From: Chloroflexota bacterium
GTDB taxonomy: Bacteria; Chloroflexota; Anaerolineae; Caldilineales; Caldilineaceae
NCBI GenBank assembly: GCA_018969295.1
Contig: JAGWYN010000007.1
Span: 1-64,000, forward strand
Direction of reading: 5' to 3'
DNA: 64,000 bases
Below, piece by piece: positions 62,196-64,000 of this stretch (positions within the stretch are counted from its first letter, which is position 1; every line of letters begins with the position of its first letter). Under the pieces are notes generated by a model. The model did no database searches. It had not been told where the DNA came from and saw only the letters and a program-made list of their open reading frames with translations. Position numbers and translations under genes: made by a program.

Positions 62196-63268
62196 GCCTT
62201 CTTCTCGCTCAACACTTCACCCAGCAGGCCAGAGGGACGGAAGATCAAAATCAACACCAGCACCGAAAAGGCGATGATATCTTTGTATTCGGTCGGAATG
62301 CCCAACGCGCTGGGGCCCAACGCTTCGATCAACCCCAACAACAAAGCCCCTACCATTGCGCCCGGAATGTTGCCGATCCCGCCCAGCACCGCCGCGGTAA
62401 ACGCTTTGAGGCCCGGAATAAAGCCGCTGTTGAATTTGACCACCGTGTTGTGAAAGCCCAGCAAAACCCCACCTGCACCGGCCAGGGCAGACCCCAAAAT
62501 AAATGTAAACACAATCACCTGGTCGACATTGATCCCCATCAACGCCGCAGTGCTTTTGTCCTCAGCCACCGCCCGCATTGCCCGCCCCAGCTTGCTCCTC
62601 TGCACAATCAGATAGAGCGCCAGCATCAGCACAAGCGACACGATGAAAATGATGATGCCCGTGTACGGCACAAAGACATCGCCCGCTCGAAAGCCCCCCT
62701 CGATCAGCGCCGGTCTGGTGTAGGCCCGCGGGGTCACCCCAAAAATCAGCAGCACCGAGTATTGCAAAAAGAGCGAGGCACCGATCGCGCTGATCAGCGG
62801 CACCAGACGGGGCGCACCCCGCAGCGGCCGGTAGGCCACCCGCTCCAGTGTGATCCCCGCCAATACCGACCCCAGCATGCCAGCCACCACCGTCAATACC
62901 AACGCCAGCACCACCCACAGGGCCGATCCATCTAGCCACCCCACCCCGATCCAAAGCTGCAAGGCAAAAAAACCGGTAAACCCGCCGATCATCATCACAT
63001 CGCCGTGTGCAAAGTTGATCATCAGCAAAATGCCATAGACCAGCGTATAGCCCAGCGCGATCAAGGCGTAGACGCCACCGAGCACCAGACCGTTGAGCGT
63101 CTGCGAAATCCAAAAACTGGCTGGGTACCCCTCAGCCAGCCCAACCGCAGCCACCCGCCAGGCCAGCAGCAGCAGCACCACGACACCCAACAGTCGCACC
63201 AACCAACGCACCGCAGAAGCCTGCTGTGGACGCACAGGAGTCGGAAAAGAAGGGGTTTTCACTATCAC
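62192..63268 (-). CDS. livH: Branched-chain amino acid ABC transporter permease LivH
   Basis: 358 residues. LivH features: 'LVLGGVYALIALGYTLVYGILLMINFAHGDV', 'YRPLRGAPRLVPLISAIGASLFLQ' and 'GRAMRAVAEDKSTAALMGINVDQVI'. Start is a GTG at 63268; a second GTG two codons later is nearly as good. Forms the pore with LivM. Confidence 0.93.
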   Translation of the reverse strand: MIVKTPSFPTPVRPQQASAVRWLVRLLGVVVLLLLAWRVAAVGLAEGYPASFWISQTLNGLVLGGVYALIALGYTLVYGILLMINFAHGDVMMIGGFTGFFALQLWIGVGWLDGSALWVVLALVLTVVAGMLGSVLAGITLERVAYRPLRGAPRLVPLISAIGASLFLQYSVLLIFGVTPRAYTRPALIEGGFRAGDVFVPYTGIIIFIVSLVLMLALYLIVQRSKLGRAMRAVAEDKSTAALMGINVDQVIVFTFILGSALAGAGGVLLGFHNTVVKFNSGFIPGLKAFTAAVLGGIGNIPGAMVGALLLGLIEALGPSALGIPTEYKDIIAFSVLVLILIFRPSGLLGEVLSEKKA

Positions 63269-63422
63269 CCTGATTTCAATAGATCCGGACCGGTTTCAGT
63301 CGTTGGGGGACCACACCGACGAACTGCACAGACTCCGTCCAGCAGACCTGAGCACCAGGTCCCCAAGCGAGAGTTCGTGCAGTTCGCCGGCCAGCTCCTC
63401 CAAAGTACCAGCCAGCCGCTGG
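63269..63422 (-). other. livK-livH spacer with interleaved inverted repeats
   Basis: The 154-bp spacer contains two inverted repeats in A-B-A'-B' order: A 63303-63312 with A' 63358-63366 (TTGGGGGACC/GGTCCCCAA, one bulge) and B 63320-63329 with B' 63377-63386 (CGAACTGCAC/GTGCAGTTCG, perfect). They can form alternative hairpins or a pseudoknot. No gene is present. Confidence 0.6.
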
Positions 63423-64000
63423 CTACATCCCAAACCCAGCTACCTGTTTGAACTCACCGTTCTCAACCGTGAAGATCTGGACACCACCAGCACCACACTC
63501 CCCCAACTCGTCGCAGGTGAGTGTGCCCGTGATCCCCGCCAACCCTGCGGTCGACCGGACCGCAGCAATCAACGCTTCACGGTCGATCACCAGGTTGCCG
63601 CTGTCGTCGGTCTGCGCGACCCGGCGAATGGCGTCGGCAATCAGCTGGATCGAATCATAGGACTGCCCATGGAACGGCCCCAGCTGGCTGGGCTCCATAC
63701 CAAACTTGGCAACGTAGGCCTCCGTAAAGGTCGTCAGTTTTTCAGCCTGTGCGTCGCCTGCCACAAAAGACATGTAGGTGCCTTCTGCAGCTGCACCTGC
63801 TGCCTGCAGATACTGTTGGGTGTAGGCACCATCGTCGCTCATGAACTTGGCATTCTCCAACCCTGCGGTCTCCTTCATCTGTTGGGCGATCAACGCAGCT
63901 TCGGTCGAATACCCACCAAAGAAGATCAGCTCCGGCTGGCCCGCCCCAATTTTGGCCAGCGCAGCCCGAAAGTCCGTGTCGCCGACCTGGACCCCTTCAA
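63423..64000 (-). CDS. livK: Branched-chain amino acid ABC transporter substrate-binding protein, 5'-truncated by window end
   Basis: 192 C-terminal codons are present; the frame runs off the right edge. Peripla_BP_6 features: 'GVQVGDTDFRAALAKIGAG' and 'PELIFFGGYSTEAA', 'VAKFGMEPSQLGPFHGQSYDSIQLIADAI' and a C-terminal beta strand set. Binds the amino acid outside the cell for LivHMGF. Two cysteines in 'LTCDELGECGAGGVQIF' may form a disulfide. Signal peptide not in view. Confidence 0.93.
   Translation of the reverse strand, partial: EGVQVGDTDFRAALAKIGAGQPELIFFGGYSTEAALIAQQMKETAGLENAKFMSDDGAYTQQYLQAAGAAAEGTYMSFVAGDAQAEKLTTFTEAYVAKFGMEPSQLGPFHGQSYDSIQLIADAIRRVAQTDDSGNLVIDREALIAAVRSTAGLAGITGTLTCDELGECGAGGVQIFTVENGEFKQVAGFGM

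Noticed and set aside
63303..63386. A known riboswitch class in the liv spacer
   Set aside because: The stems are clear but no conserved aptamer sequence that I know is present.

Overview
The window looks like a chromosomal segment of a GC-rich bacterium, most likely a filamentous Chloroflexota of the Caldilinea type. This is inference: the gene set combines a mevalonate-pathway decarboxylase, many SH3b and Ig-like surface proteins, a secreted protein ending in a 'YLPITVK' motif, lipoproteins without LPS genes, and FemX-type peptidoglycan genes. No tRNA, rRNA, CRISPR array, prophage or intact insertion sequence was found. Genes are tightly packed, with many 4-bp ATGA overlaps.

Layout. 1-1523: the end of a surface protein with proline/threonine repeats and IPT, CARDB, Ig-like and PPC modules. 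1569-7811 (minus): a sugar-uptake operon (LacI regulator, lipoprotein binding protein, two permeases, GH127-type beta-L-arabinofuranosidase) without its own ATPase. 7916-14139 (minus): a four-gene operon of two ABC exporter half-transporters, a GAF histidine kinase and a REC-kinase hybrid. 14363-16523: an MFS permease and an NrtR-like Nudix protein, convergent. 16602-22739 (plus): a surface-glycan locus (flippase-like protein, GT39-like transferase, lipoprotein, two GT2 enzymes). 22706-27932 (minus): SbcC, SbcD and a GNAT protein. 27936-32312 (minus): a relic of an IS607-type recombinase, then grpE and hrcA downstream of a polyprenyl glycosylphosphotransferase and a GT2 gene. 32556-36917: lipoprotein di-heme peroxidase, FtcD, and a double-length FemX-like protein. 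37091-41920 (plus): nusA-ylxR-infB-rbfA without rimP. 41991-44314 (minus): SH3b lipoprotein and XseA. 44474-48909 (plus): methyltransferase-AzlC-AzlD, then a phosphodiesterase, a small unknown gene and a mevalonate (di)phosphate decarboxylase. 49431-51026: MiaB. 51044-64000 (minus): a co-directional block reading, in transcription order, LivK (truncated by the window end), LivH, LivM, LivG, LivF, then two very large cell-wall-hydrolase proteins and ScpA.

Most noteworthy are the two neighbouring giant proteins at 51869-58885. Each begins directly, without a visible signal peptide, with the same predicted clan GH-A glycosidase barrel that keeps both catalytic glutamates. One barrel is fused to five SH3b modules and an M23 endopeptidase. 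The other is fused to an Ig-like domain and three amidase_2/PGRP-like domains, of which only the last keeps its zinc ligands. Other points of interest are the IS607 relic lying where dnaK would be expected after grpE, a perfect 30-bp palindrome inside hrcA, a LacI-type operator inside the spacer of a near-consensus promoter, a structured infB leader, and short tandem repeats that touch gene ends or ribosome-binding sites.
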